DNA of 64,000 bases from Leadbetterella lacunae (GCF_042649125.1 NZ_JBHRYQ010000001.1:1054001-1118000), one strand, 5' to 3'; shown: positions 25,801 to 35,905, counted from the first letter of the stretch. Program-made: numbers and translations. The notes: generated by a model from the letters alone, not told the origin.

Positions 25801-27093
25801 TTATAATTTTTTTAATTCTGCTACTAAATACGTGCTTCCACCAATAAAAATGAAATCCTCGGCTGATGCATTTTTTAATGCTGATTCTAAAGCCTCATTT
25901 ACATCTTCAAAAATAGCTGCATTTAAATTATTTTCTTGGGAAAGCGTCTCCAGCTCTGAAACGTTAAGCGATCTAAAAGAATCAAAGGTGCACAAAATGT
26001 ACTTGGCGTTTCTTGGAAAGTAACTTAAAATTGCTTTGGAATCTTTGTCTTTTACAAAACCCAAAATAAAAACTTTCTCTCTAGCATTTTGTGCTAATAT
26101 CCTTTTGGAGGTAATTGCTATCGCGTGCTCATTGTGACCCGTATCGCAAATTACTAAAGGTTTTGAGTTCAAAGACTGCCATCTGCCTTTCAAATTAGTA
26201 TTTTGAATGACACACTTAACTCCTACTAATATGTCATTTTTTGTTATCTCCCAACCTTGTTTCTGTAATTCCAAAACTGTCAAAATTACGCCTTGAATAT
26301 TATGAATTTGATATTCCCCTATTAAGCCTGAATCGATATTAAAAACTTCTTTTGTTGAATTTAAAGACAAAGAAAACTTTAAGCTATCAGGTTGCATATC
26401 AATAGATTGAACTGATAATTCTTGACTTACAAATTGAATATTTGCGTTTTTCAGTTCGGCTTCTTTAATAAAAACATCTTTGGTTTCTGGATGATATTCA
26501 GAGATTATTACGGGTGTATTTTCTTTGATAATCCCTGCTTTTTCAAAGGCTATTTTTGCTAAAGTATCACCTAAAATATCCTGATGATCAAATCCAATAT
26601 TTGTAATTAAACAGACCTCAGGCAAAATTACATTAGTAGAATCATATCTTCCACCCAACCCTACTTCAATAACCGCAATATCGACTTTTTCAACTGCAAA
26701 ATAGCTAAACGCCAAAGCAACCGTCATCTCGAAAAACGAAGGTTTGATTTCTTCTAGTAAAGGTTTGATTTTTTCTACAAAGTCAATTACGTATGATTCG
26801 CTTACATCGAGACCGTTTATCTTAAATCTCTCTCTAAAATCTCTCAAATGAGGCGAGGTATACAAACCTACCTTGTAGCCGCTTTGCTGCAATACAGAGG
26901 CTAATAAATGTGAACTACTACCCTTTCCGTTAGTACCGGCTACATGTATTGTTTTAAAACTTTTTTGGGGATTATCTAGCCTCTCACAAAGCTCAATAAT
27001 GTTGGTCATTTTGGGCTTAAGTGCCTTAGACCCAATTTTTTGAAATGCAGGAAGTTTAGAATATAGAAATTCTATAGTTTCAGCGTAAGTCAT
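25801..27093 (-). CDS. folC: Bifunctional folylpolyglutamate/dihydrofolate synthase
   Basis: The 430-aa Mur-ligase-type enzyme has the P-loop HVAGTNGKGSSSHLLASVL, the TSPHLRDFRERF folate loop and the Mur-like C-terminal domain (DTGHNEHAI). It adds glutamate to dihydropteroate and to folates. It follows the TonB-like gene by 6 bases; a TonB-folC neighbourhood is familiar in Bacteroidota. Confidence 0.93.
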   Translation of the reverse strand: MTYAETIEFLYSKLPAFQKIGSKALKPKMTNIIELCERLDNPQKSFKTIHVAGTNGKGSSSHLLASVLQQSGYKVGLYTSPHLRDFRERFKINGLDVSESYVIDFVEKIKPLLEEIKPSFFEMTVALAFSYFAVEKVDIAVIEVGLGGRYDSTNVILPEVCLITNIGFDHQDILGDTLAKIAFEKAGIIKENTPVIISEYHPETKDVFIKEAELKNANIQFVSQELSVQSIDMQPDSLKFSLSLNSTKEVFNIDSGLIGEYQIHNIQGVILTVLELQKQGWEITKNDILVGVKCVIQNTNLKGRWQSLNSKPLVICDTGHNEHAIAITSKRILAQNAREKVFILGFVKDKDSKAILSYFPRNAKYILCTFDSFRSLNVSELETLSQENNLNAAIFEDVNEALESALKNASAEDFIFIGGSTYLVAELKKL

Positions 27094-27099
27094 CGGTGA

Positions 27100-28044
27100 T
27101 TAAGCTCCTCTGGTAATATTGATTGTAATGGTACCGTTAGATCGAGGCGGCGGCGTACCTTCAGGCACAAGGTTTGATTTTAACTGCCTTGTAATCTGAC
27201 TTTTATAATAATTTGTAACCGAAGGACTTACTGAGGTTTCTAAAACGTCAATTTTTACTACATCGCCGTAATCGTCTATAACCACTTTAAATCTGATACG
27301 TCCAGTCTCGTTTGAATTATCTTTTGGAATATTTAATGGTCCTCTATTTTTCCAGCCCGAAATACTTACCGAAGCTCCACTGCTACCACCACCTTTACCT
27401 GGGTTCCCATAAAGGCTTTTTCCATCTAAAGTTCCTCTTGGGTCACCTTTGTCACCAACTTCACCAGGCTTTCCGTCTCCATTGTTATTTCCGCCAACTC
27501 CACTCCTAGTTCCTACAGTTCCATTAGAACTTGAACCTGAGTTTGAGCTTTTCTTAAAAATAGAGCCTTGGTCCACAGTTGGTTGTGGCTTTGGAGGTGT
27601 AGGCGTAGGACTTGATTTCGTTGAATTTGAAGAATTCGAAGTAGTTTTGGCTGGCTCAGTGGCTTTCTTATACGTAACCTTTGTGTCCTCATCAGAAGTA
27701 AGTACTGCTGCAGGTTTAGATACCGACTTTTGAGGTGTTGGTCTGCTAACTTCTGGTTTAGTATATTGGGCTTTCTGAGGTTTTGTCTCTGGTGTTTTTT
27801 CAGCTGGTTTTACATCGTAATTGTTTTTTGAGGCATTGGCTTTATTCAAGGTTTGAATATCCCCTGACCCAACTAGGTCAACTCCATAATTAAGGTCTAC
27901 ACCCAATGCAATCGGTTCCTCAACAGGCTCGTAAGCAATTTTAATAAAATATAATGCAGCCAAAAAAGCAGCATATATCGAAAGGCTAATTATCCAAGCC
28001 TTGGGTTTGTGATCTTTGATTTCGCTATTTTGAGAAACAGTCAT
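27100..28044 (-). CDS. TonB/TolA-like energy transducer protein
   Basis: The 314-aa protein has one membrane span near residues 16-35. A long Pro/Lys/Ser-rich, then Gly/Asn-rich linker (about 75-225) can cross the periplasm. A C-terminal domain (about 245-314, GRIRFKVVIDDYGDVVKIDV and ITRQLKSNLVP) resembles the TonB/TolA C-terminus. No ExbB or ExbD gene is in the window. It stands between the HU/SPOR protein gene and folC in one operon and may energise the outer-membrane barrel encoded two genes upstream. Confidence 0.75.
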   Translation of the reverse strand: MTVSQNSEIKDHKPKAWIISLSIYAAFLAALYFIKIAYEPVEEPIALGVDLNYGVDLVGSGDIQTLNKANASKNNYDVKPAEKTPETKPQKAQYTKPEVSRPTPQKSVSKPAAVLTSDEDTKVTYKKATEPAKTTSNSSNSTKSSPTPTPPKPQPTVDQGSIFKKSSNSGSSSNGTVGTRSGVGGNNNGDGKPGEVGDKGDPRGTLDGKSLYGNPGKGGGSSGASVSISGWKNRGPLNIPKDNSNETGRIRFKVVIDDYGDVVKIDVLETSVSPSVTNYYKSQITRQLKSNLVPEGTPPPRSNGTITINITRGA

Positions 28045-28053
28045 TTATTGTTT

Positions 28054-29133
28054 TTATTTTTCAAAATCTGGCCTTACTCCTGTTAGAGCCTCAATTTTAT
28101 CCATGTATTCAATTGCTTGGCTTTCAGATTTAGCATTTAAATACACTTTATACTTTCCTTTGGTAATTTCCACTTTAGCGGGCATTCCGTTTTCTGTTAA
28201 AAAAGAAGTCAGATTGTCCACATTTTCTTTATTTTTAAAAACGCCTATTTTTACTAAATATTGAGCGTTCTTAATATTATCTGAATATTTTTCAACCGGT
28301 GCTGCCTCTTTTTTTGGTGCTTTAACTTCAGGCTTTATTTCTTTTAAAGGCTCAGCTTGGCTCTCTACCTTAGGTTCTGGTATTGACTGGGCTTTGCTAG
28401 GTGTATAGTCCTGAGCTTTAGTTACCACCTCCGGCTTTTCGGTTTCTGGCAAAATATCCATATCTAACTGCACTTGGTTCAATGAATCTATTTCAGCAAA
28501 AACATCTGACGATTGATTATCGCTTGTAGCTGAATTAAGAAAAATGAGATAATATAAAGCCGCGGATAAAATCAACACCGGACTTAAATAAAGTATGGTT
28601 TTAAACAAACCTCTTTTATTGCTATACTGAATTTTTGAATATTGAGATTTAAAATCTTCTTCAATTTCAGGTTCTATTACTTCTTCGTCGTTACCCACAA
28701 AAGTAGTTGTATACGCTAGTTTTGAGGCTTCAATTACCTGAGGCTTAAAGGGTTCTACTGTTTTAGGTCTTCTTTTTTCTTCAAAAAACTGAAGTTCTTG
28801 GTCATTTTTATTGAAAAACAAACCCAAACCATCCCAGTCATACTTTTTCTGAACAATCAGAGCTTCTTTAACTTCTTTAAAAAGTTCCTTGTATTCGAGG
28901 TGAATCAGTTCTATAGGATGCCCAAGCTTTTGTGATAGAAGTTTAAAAAGCTTACCATCTATGTCTTTTTTAAACAAGCCAATAAATTCAATGCTTTTGG
29001 TCGCCTCGACTATGTCTCCATTTTTGCCAAAATGAGGCATAGAGTAGTTAGTTTGAAACGCACCCAAACCAGGGAGGACGATAAAATCCACCGAATATAT
29101 GATTTGACTTATTTCATTCTTGAGGTTAATCAT
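28054..29133 (-). CDS. HU-CCDC81-type and SPOR domain membrane protein
   Basis: In this 359-aa protein, residues 1 to about 120 match the bacterial HU-CCDC81 modules (ISQIIYSVDFIVLPGLGAFQ). One membrane span at about 177-199 follows, then a Pro/Glu/Lys linker. A C-terminal SPOR domain lies at about 288-358 (QYLVKIGVFKNKENVDNL). SPOR domains bind denuded peptidoglycan at division sites. The protein therefore has an unusual cytoplasmic DNA-binding-like part and a periplasmic glycan-binding part. It is co-transcribed with the outer-membrane barrel and TonB-like genes. Confidence 0.85.
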   Translation of the reverse strand: MINLKNEISQIIYSVDFIVLPGLGAFQTNYSMPHFGKNGDIVEATKSIEFIGLFKKDIDGKLFKLLSQKLGHPIELIHLEYKELFKEVKEALIVQKKYDWDGLGLFFNKNDQELQFFEEKRRPKTVEPFKPQVIEASKLAYTTTFVGNDEEVIEPEIEEDFKSQYSKIQYSNKRGLFKTILYLSPVLILSAALYYLIFLNSATSDNQSSDVFAEIDSLNQVQLDMDILPETEKPEVVTKAQDYTPSKAQSIPEPKVESQAEPLKEIKPEVKAPKKEAAPVEKYSDNIKNAQYLVKIGVFKNKENVDNLTSFLTENGMPAKVEITKGKYKVYLNAKSESQAIEYMDKIEALTGVRPDFEK

Positions 29134-29147
29134 TAAATTTTTAGAAG

Positions 29148-30857
29148 TTATAGGGCCACATTTATTCCAGCTACAAAATTAAGCCCCATTTGCGGATAAT
29201 TATAATATCTTTGATAATTTTGACCAAATATATTATTTAATTTAACAAAAGCAGAGAATTGTGGACTAAATAAATAAGTTATTTCTGCATTTAAGTCAGC
29301 GATATCCTTTAATTTCTTTGGCTCACCAAACTCAATGGCTTGAGCATAAATGCCCCCCATGTAATAGAAGTCGAGGCTTGACACTAATTTATTAGTCACC
29401 AAAAAAGTATTTCCCCATCTACCAGTAAATGCCGGCTTGTGATATGGTTTTGCGTATTTAATAGTTTGATAATAGTTGTAATCCATTTTGATATTTGGCT
29501 TCCAACTTTCAAAATTCATATAGCTAAATTCCGTTGAAACATTAAAGAAGTTAGTCTGAACTCCGTCATTCTCATATGAAATCGCATATTTCGTGGTATT
29601 AATTGGCTTCCCTGCTGAAGAAAGTGGCGTACCATCATAAGGCGTAAAGAAATACAAATTCTGATATTTACCGTAGCTAAACTTGGCATTATATTTTACT
29701 CCATTAAACATATCTCCACGGCTACCAATATAAAAATCTTGGTTTTTATATGTATTTCTTAAATTTACAATGTCACCCAAATATGGATTTTCATTAACAA
29801 AAGAATACAAGGTATTCCTGATCATGTCTCCATCAAAACCAGCAAAGAAGTAAATCATAGAAGGCAACTTATAAGATAAATTCACCGTCGGATAGCCTTT
29901 GGTTTCATTTATCTGTTGTTGCTGATCATATTGGTTAACTGCTTTAAATCCAACTTTTGCAGAGAATTGCTGAATATCAAACCTAAACATAGGCTCAACT
30001 CTAAAAAGATTACGCTTCACTATCTGATTTTCTCTAAAGCTGTCGTCCCACTGTGTCAAATACGATTCTGCATTTAAAATAGCCGTTACTTTATCTTCTA
30101 TTATTGGGAAGAAAGCAGTGAAAGTTGTTCCCCAGTCTAATTCATAGGCACGGTAATAATCATCCATTTTTCTGATGCCCGTCACTAATTTGTAGTCAAC
30201 CTTAGGTTTTGGTTTGGTGTTTTCAAACGTCGCATTGAAATTATAGATATTTATCAACTGTCTCAAATCCGCCTGACTATATTCGCCTTTAAATTGGGCC
30301 GTGTCATACCCATAAAAATAATAGTTACGTCTTTCGTAACCCATATCTAGTTTTAGCTCGTAATTTTCTTGGTGGTACTTTCCGTCAAGCTTAATTTTAT
30401 TTAAACTCGAAGCAGAATTTTCCCCTTCTACAGGACCTCTTTTTGTAGAGTTATGAAGGCCCGATATGCCCCAAACCAGTTTGCTGTCTTGATTTGAGTT
30501 TATGAAAGTTTCAGCATAGAATCTACCAAAATTTCCAACTCCAATTTTAAAATAATTTTTATAACCTACCAAATCGTCCATACTCGATTTTTTAGAAACC
30601 GGGCTGACCACATTTGGCTCAAACTTGGTTTCTTCTACGGCCGTTGGTTTTCTGTCATAAAACGAATACGTCATTTTTTTGTCTGACTTTTCATTTATAA
30701 CGGGAGGTATTTTATCAAAAATCCTATTGGCTTTCTGAAGTTCTATCTGTCTTTCTTTTGTAATATTTATTTCTTCGTTTACCACTTCTTTTTGTGCCAA
30801 AGCATTTGTAGCGATGGTCGAAAGGGCCGCTAAAATAATCTGTTTTTTTATGCTCAT
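29148..30857 (-). CDS. Outer-membrane beta-barrel protein (TonB-receptor-like)
   Basis: This 569-aa protein has a signal peptide (MSIKKQIILAALSTIATNALA), a short periplasmic region and many amphipathic beta strands rich in aromatic residues. It ends YNYPQMGLNFVAGINVAL, a typical barrel C-terminus. It lacks a full plug domain of the size in SusC-type receptors. The ATG overlaps the stop of the upstream TPR gene (TAATG), implying coupled expression. The transported or assembled substrate is unknown. Confidence 0.75.
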   Translation of the reverse strand: MSIKKQIILAALSTIATNALAQKEVVNEEINITKERQIELQKANRIFDKIPPVINEKSDKKMTYSFYDRKPTAVEETKFEPNVVSPVSKKSSMDDLVGYKNYFKIGVGNFGRFYAETFINSNQDSKLVWGISGLHNSTKRGPVEGENSASSLNKIKLDGKYHQENYELKLDMGYERRNYYFYGYDTAQFKGEYSQADLRQLINIYNFNATFENTKPKPKVDYKLVTGIRKMDDYYRAYELDWGTTFTAFFPIIEDKVTAILNAESYLTQWDDSFRENQIVKRNLFRVEPMFRFDIQQFSAKVGFKAVNQYDQQQQINETKGYPTVNLSYKLPSMIYFFAGFDGDMIRNTLYSFVNENPYLGDIVNLRNTYKNQDFYIGSRGDMFNGVKYNAKFSYGKYQNLYFFTPYDGTPLSSAGKPINTTKYAISYENDGVQTNFFNVSTEFSYMNFESWKPNIKMDYNYYQTIKYAKPYHKPAFTGRWGNTFLVTNKLVSSLDFYYMGGIYAQAIEFGEPKKLKDIADLNAEITYLFSPQFSAFVKLNNIFGQNYQRYYNYPQMGLNFVAGINVAL

Positions 30858-33850
30858 TACTTAATTCCTTTTAATTTTTGCTTAGCTGCTTCTACAGTTT
30901 GTGGGTTATCCGAATTTTCTATTATTGAATTCAATGTCGCTTTTGCCATGAAAATATCTTTTTTTGCGATATAATTATCTACAATCAACATAAAGCTTTT
31001 CTCATACCAATACACAAAGTCTGAAAAATCATTAGCAAGGCTTTGAAGAGTTTTAATAGACTCGTCATAAGCACCAGACTTATATTCCATGTCTGCAATA
31101 AAATACTTTGCTTCGGCACCATTTACGTCTTTGGCCATACTTATCACTTTCTCAAATTCCTCTTTGGCCTTTACATTATTTTTCTTTTGCATGTATGACT
31201 TTCCGATGTAAAGCGTAGCCCTATTCGCCGCACCTATTACGGTGCTTCCGCCTTCGGTTTTTATCTTTTCGGCGTATTCTATGCACTTATCATAGTTTCC
31301 AGTGAAATAATACGACTTAACCAAACCTTCCCATGCCAACAAAATCTCTCTTTGATTTGAGGTAGAACTCAACACGTTCAAGTAGTTTTTGATTGCGTCA
31401 TTATATTGTTCATTTTCAACTTGAATACCTGCAGACCTTGCAGCTGATTTTGATAAATAATCAATCTGATTATTTTCAATAATAATTTGATAATACTTTA
31501 AGGCTTCATTTAGGTTTTTCAAAATATAATTAGACTCCGCTATCAAGAAGTTTGCCTCTGGAAGGTTTGATGAAGTTGGGTATGTTTTGATATAGTTTTT
31601 AAATGCCGAAATAGCCTTTTCGTATTTTTCAGCATAATAAAGGTCTTTTGCCGAGTCAAACTGCAGGTTCACAACAGAATTGGCACCCGGGTTACTTTTT
31701 CTAAACTGCTCTGCAATCTCAAAAAACTCTTCACTCCTATTTTCAGAATTCAAAGATTCTCTTAGTCCCAATAGTGCTTCTTCGGCATAACTGGTGTTGC
31801 TAAACTTGTTGATAATCAATTTGTAGTCGCCAATGGCCCTGTCGTTACTGCCTACATTGGCAAAAGATAAAGCCCTTTTAAGCAATACTTGAGGCACTAA
31901 TGGGCTATTTGGCTTTTTACGAAGCAAATCTGTTAAAATGGCAATCGCATTCTCATATTTGCTTTTGTCCATTTCCATCACTGCGTTTTGGTATAAAGCA
32001 TCATCTATTAGTCTTGATGAGCCATATTGTTTTACAAACTGCTCAAAAACTGCCTGTGCTTCGCTGTCTCTATCCAAATACTTTAAACAAAGGCCTTTTT
32101 GGTATAAAGCATAATCTTTGTCCGTTTTGTTTTGGCTCAACGCTTGGTTGTAATATTTCAAAGCGAGCGTGTAATCTTTTTCTATTAGGGCACAGTCGGC
32201 AAGCCTTACTAAAGCATCTTCACTATTTTGTCTTAATTTTGAATAAGAACTACTTGCAGTTATAAATTCTTGAAAATATGTCCTTGCTTTTTTATAATTC
32301 TTTTGGTTGTAAAACAAATACCCTAGGTTATATTGACTTTTAAGACGATATTCTGTATTTGAAGAACCTAGCAATTCTCTATATAGCTCTTCAGTCTCAG
32401 GTTTTTCTAATTGATAAGATGCTTCAGCTTTCCAAAATTTAGCATCTTGTTCAAGTGATTTGTCTAACGGTTTATTAATTGACTTATTGAAATAATTGAT
32501 CGCACTTTCAAACTTTTCAGTATTAAAATCTACCACACCTTGGTTAAACGTAAGTTTTTGGTAGGCTGCTTCTATTTTGGGTGTTCTACGATTCAGCCCT
32601 TCTATGTATGTAATAGCTGAGAGGTAATTATTAGTTTCAAACAAAATCTCTGACAAAAGTTCGTTTGACTCATCTACGTATTTGCCTGAAGGGTATTTTT
32701 TCAAATACGCTTGAAGTTCTAATATTGCTTGTTGATTATTGGCTTTTTCCACTAAAACCTTTATTAAGTTATAAGCAGCTTCTTCTTGTATGTCTTTATC
32801 GAATTCTAGTTTTTTTGCAACCTCAAACGCAGCTAAAGCAGAGTTTAAGTCAGCACTACGCAATGATGCAATTCCCAGATAATAAGCAGATTGCTGACCT
32901 AATTCAGAGTTTTGGGAAGCAATTAGCTTAAACAACTCGGCCGACTTTGTGTAGCTTTCAACTTTATATAAACTGTATGCATGTCTAAATGTAACTTGGT
33001 CAGAAACCGACCCTCTTCTAAAACCTTTAAACTTTTCGTAATAGGCAGCTGCTCTTTCAAATCTATTTTCAAAGAAATTAACTTCTGCGGTTAATAATGT
33101 AAGCTCGTCTATCTTTCTACCATTTGGATTGGCGATAATAGGCTCAGTGTATTCCAATAAATCCGCGTATTTTTTCTGACGATACAAAATCTGTGCTATC
33201 CAGTTGGGCACCTCAATTTTGTATGGGTTTACATTTTCTACTCTTTTTAGGTCAGAAAGGGCTACATCATAGTTTTCGTTTTGAAAATTTATAACTGCCG
33301 AATAATAGGCCGCATTAATGGAGTTTGGAGCTACAGTAGACTTTACATAATCAAATTCTTTAAGGGCTTTTTTGAAATCATTGCTTAAATAATAAGCCAA
33401 ACCTAACTGATACCTAAGTTCGTAAGTGTCTATGTTATCATTTCTAAACTGAAGCGACTTTTCATAATACTTGATGGCATTTGCGTAGTCTTTTTTATCA
33501 AAAAAACTTTGAGCTAAATCAGCAAAAATCAATTGTGATTTGGGATGATCGGGATTTTTTATAACAAACCTCTCTACTTCTATGTCCGCATCTTTTGATT
33601 TTGAATACAAAGAAGACAAAGCCGAGTAATACTCCGCATTGGCAATATTAAATTTGTTGGGGTTAAGAGATTTCTCTGATTTAGAGATATAATCCCTAAA
33701 CTCCTTTCTGGATGCAGCGTAGGCCTTTTTTTCAAACAATTCCACACCATTGTTATAATATGCTTCGAGAGCCGTATAACTGAGGGTGTTTTGAGAAAAT
33801 GATAAAAAAGGGAGAAAAACTAGGTGTAAGATTAATATTTTGATTTTCAT
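30857..33850 (-). CDS. Large exported TPR-repeat protein
   Basis: About 997 aa from ATG 33850, where a signal peptide begins (MKIKILILHLVFLPFLSFSQ). The frame is open further to 33913, but a -7 box (TAAATTTG, complement of 33877-33884) would put the transcript start inside that extension. Nearly the whole chain is tetratricopeptide repeats (for example FDKKDYANAIKYYEKSLQ and YALYQKGLCLKYLDRDSEAQ). It probably scaffolds a periplasmic complex with the barrel, SPOR and TonB-like proteins that follow in the operon. Confidence 0.8.
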   Translation of the reverse strand: MKIKILILHLVFLPFLSFSQNTLSYTALEAYYNNGVELFEKKAYAASRKEFRDYISKSEKSLNPNKFNIANAEYYSALSSLYSKSKDADIEVERFVIKNPDHPKSQLIFADLAQSFFDKKDYANAIKYYEKSLQFRNDNIDTYELRYQLGLAYYLSNDFKKALKEFDYVKSTVAPNSINAAYYSAVINFQNENYDVALSDLKRVENVNPYKIEVPNWIAQILYRQKKYADLLEYTEPIIANPNGRKIDELTLLTAEVNFFENRFERAAAYYEKFKGFRRGSVSDQVTFRHAYSLYKVESYTKSAELFKLIASQNSELGQQSAYYLGIASLRSADLNSALAAFEVAKKLEFDKDIQEEAAYNLIKVLVEKANNQQAILELQAYLKKYPSGKYVDESNELLSEILFETNNYLSAITYIEGLNRRTPKIEAAYQKLTFNQGVVDFNTEKFESAINYFNKSINKPLDKSLEQDAKFWKAEASYQLEKPETEELYRELLGSSNTEYRLKSQYNLGYLFYNQKNYKKARTYFQEFITASSSYSKLRQNSEDALVRLADCALIEKDYTLALKYYNQALSQNKTDKDYALYQKGLCLKYLDRDSEAQAVFEQFVKQYGSSRLIDDALYQNAVMEMDKSKYENAIAILTDLLRKKPNSPLVPQVLLKRALSFANVGSNDRAIGDYKLIINKFSNTSYAEEALLGLRESLNSENRSEEFFEIAEQFRKSNPGANSVVNLQFDSAKDLYYAEKYEKAISAFKNYIKTYPTSSNLPEANFLIAESNYILKNLNEALKYYQIIIENNQIDYLSKSAARSAGIQVENEQYNDAIKNYLNVLSSTSNQREILLAWEGLVKSYYFTGNYDKCIEYAEKIKTEGGSTVIGAANRATLYIGKSYMQKKNNVKAKEEFEKVISMAKDVNGAEAKYFIADMEYKSGAYDESIKTLQSLANDFSDFVYWYEKSFMLIVDNYIAKKDIFMAKATLNSIIENSDNPQTVEAAKQKLKGIK

Positions 33851-33876
33851 ATAAGTCTTAAGAAAGAAAAATTTCT

Positions 33877-33884
33877 CAAATTTA
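33877..33884 (-). promoter_or_regulatory. -7 box of the TPR-barrel-SPOR-TonB operon
   Basis: TAAATTTG on the minus strand. A TTTG at the complement of 33907-33910 is 22 bases upstream, slightly too far for a perfect promoter. Confidence 0.5.
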
Positions 33885-33976
33885 GAAAAATGTCCGGTTT
33901 TTATCCCAAACAATGAGGTGTATTTACTGTTAAAGATATTTTTTTGCTTGAAAACGTCCTATTTAAAGAAAAATTG

Positions 33977-33984
33977 TAGTTTTG
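33977..33984 (+). promoter_or_regulatory. -7 box of the M61 peptidase gene
   Basis: TAGTTTTG lies 25 bases before the start codon; no well-spaced -33 TTG is visible. Confidence 0.45.
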
Positions 33985-34009
33985 TGCTAAATCAATAAAC
34001 TTATCAAAT

Positions 34010-35833
34010 ATGAGATCAACCCCCAAAATTTTAGTTTTAATCACGGCCATTTTCCTATTCACCGGATGTGCCGTAAACAAAGTAAAAAGCCAAATGAGCA
34101 CGCATCCTCTCACTTACACACTTTCAATGTCAAACCCAAACACCCACCTGTTTGAGGTTAAAATGAATTTGGATTTAAACCTAACCAAGCCCGGTCAAAT
34201 AAAAAATGACTACATTGATGTCAAAATGGCAGCTTGGACTCCTGGCTCGTATTTAATGAGAGAATACGCAAAAAACGTAGAAGGATTCAGTGCAAAAGGA
34301 GCAAATGGTGCTCTGAAAAGCAAGAAAATTTCAAAAAACACTTGGAGAATAGAATTAAATGGCCAAAAGAAAGTAGAAGTAAACTATGAAGTTTATGCCT
34401 ATGAGCTTACCGTTAGAACTTCGCATTTAGACGATTCGCATGGGTATGTAAACGGAGCCGCCGTCTTTATGTTTATTTCAGAACTTATGAACGAAGCCTC
34501 TACCTTAAAAATAGAACCTCACAAAAGCTTCAAAACTGTTTCTACGGCACTTCCCGAAACTACCAAAAACACCTATATTGTTGAAGATTTTGACACATTG
34601 GTAGACAGTCCAATAGAAATTGGCAACCAAGAGATTCTAAACTTTGAAGCCGAAGGCGTTAAATACACAATTGCAAACTATTCGCTTGACAGATTGGATT
34701 ACAACAGAGAAAAAGTAATCGAAGATTATAAAAAAGTGGTTACCAATGCTCACAAAGTTATTGGAGGCACGCACCCTTGCAAAGAATACTTATTTATTGT
34801 TCACCACTTACCAAACATTGGCGGTGGTTTGGAGCATTTGTATTCAACTACTTGCCAGACAAGTCCTGAAACCTACACCAATCCGGCGAGATATCAGGGC
34901 TTTTTGGGTCTTTTGGCTCATGAATATTTCCACCTTTGGAACGTAAAAAGAATCAGACCAGAAGCACTTGGGCCATTTGACTATGAAGTAGAAAACTACA
35001 CCAACATGCTTTGGGTTTCAGAAGGCTTTACGAGTTTTTATCAGGACGATATTTTGAGAAGAGCAGGTTTAATAGACGAAGAAACTTTCTTGAAATCGTG
35101 CCAAAACAGAATTGGAACCATCGAAAACTTACCTGGCAATTCGGTTCAGTCGGTTACGGAGTCGTCGTGGGATGCTTGGATAAAATATTACAGACCTAAC
35201 GAAAATTCAAACAATTCAACTGTTTCTTACTATACCAAAGGGGGCGTTTTGGGCAGTGTTTTAAATCTAATTATAATAGGTGAAACTAAAGGCGAAAAGT
35301 CATTAGATGATGTAATGAGCTCACTTTACAATAATATTTATCTGAAAGAAAACAGAGGATATTCTGATGAGGAATTTAGAAAAACTTGTGAAAAAATATC
35401 GGGAGTTGACCTAAGTTCATTCTTTGAAAATCAAATATATGGTGTTCAACCAATAGACTATGCTAAGTATTTTGATAAAGCAGGAATCACTTTTACTGTA
35501 GAAGAAGACGCAAACGCAGGCCCATGGATGGGTGTAAGCACTAGAGGAAACCGAGTTACACGTGTAGAAAAAGGCTCTGGTGCATATTTACAAGGGATAT
35601 ATGTAACAGACGAAATATTGACCGTAAATGGCAAAAAGTTTACTTCTGATGATGATTTTACCGATGGTAAAAAAGTTGGAGACAAAATAAAAGTAGGCCT
35701 ACTTAGATCTGGAAAGACTTTTGAATACGAAATAGATTTGGTTAAAAACCCAAAACTAAGACGGACATTAGTAAAAAGAGATAAGCTAAGCGAGGTAGAA
35801 ACTAAGTGCTACAATAAGTTTATGCACTTATAA
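34010..35833 (+). CDS. M61 family metallopeptidase with PDZ domain (lipoprotein)
   Basis: This 607-aa protein has a lipoprotein signal (ILVLITAIFLFTGCAVNK). An N-terminal beta domain is followed by the M61 catalytic domain with the zinc motif HEYFHLWNVKRIRP (H304, E305, H308) and the glutamate-bearing WVSEGFTSFY. A C-terminal PDZ-like domain lies at about 505-575 (GVSTRGNRVTRVEKGSGAYL). M61 members are glycyl aminopeptidase-like. The likely place is the periplasmic face of a membrane. Monocistronic, with its own terminator. Confidence 0.9.
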   Translation: MRSTPKILVLITAIFLFTGCAVNKVKSQMSTHPLTYTLSMSNPNTHLFEVKMNLDLNLTKPGQIKNDYIDVKMAAWTPGSYLMREYAKNVEGFSAKGANGALKSKKISKNTWRIELNGQKKVEVNYEVYAYELTVRTSHLDDSHGYVNGAAVFMFISELMNEASTLKIEPHKSFKTVSTALPETTKNTYIVEDFDTLVDSPIEIGNQEILNFEAEGVKYTIANYSLDRLDYNREKVIEDYKKVVTNAHKVIGGTHPCKEYLFIVHHLPNIGGGLEHLYSTTCQTSPETYTNPARYQGFLGLLAHEYFHLWNVKRIRPEALGPFDYEVENYTNMLWVSEGFTSFYQDDILRRAGLIDEETFLKSCQNRIGTIENLPGNSVQSVTESSWDAWIKYYRPNENSNNSTVSYYTKGGVLGSVLNLIIIGETKGEKSLDDVMSSLYNNIYLKENRGYSDEEFRKTCEKISGVDLSSFFENQIYGVQPIDYAKYFDKAGITFTVEEDANAGPWMGVSTRGNRVTRVEKGSGAYLQGIYVTDEILTVNGKKFTSDDDFTDGKKVGDKIKVGLLRSGKTFEYEIDLVKNPKLRRTLVKRDKLSEVETKCYNKFMHL

Positions 35834-35850
35834 GCCTATCGCCTTGGAAC

Positions 35851-35886
35851 AAAAAAAACTCTAGTTTACACTGGAGTTTTTTTTGT
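35851..35886. terminator. Convergent terminator
   Basis: AAAAAACTCTAG / CTGGAGTTTTTT around TTTACA is flanked by A and T runs. It can serve the M61 gene and the leftward lspA unit. Confidence 0.8.
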
Positions 35887-35905
35887 ATTGTGGTTAATTT
35901 AAATA

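Noticed and set aside
27449..27733. A 94-codon frame opposite the TonB-like gene
   Set aside because: It is the antisense shadow of the Pro/Ser/Gly-rich linker; low complexity keeps the frame open.
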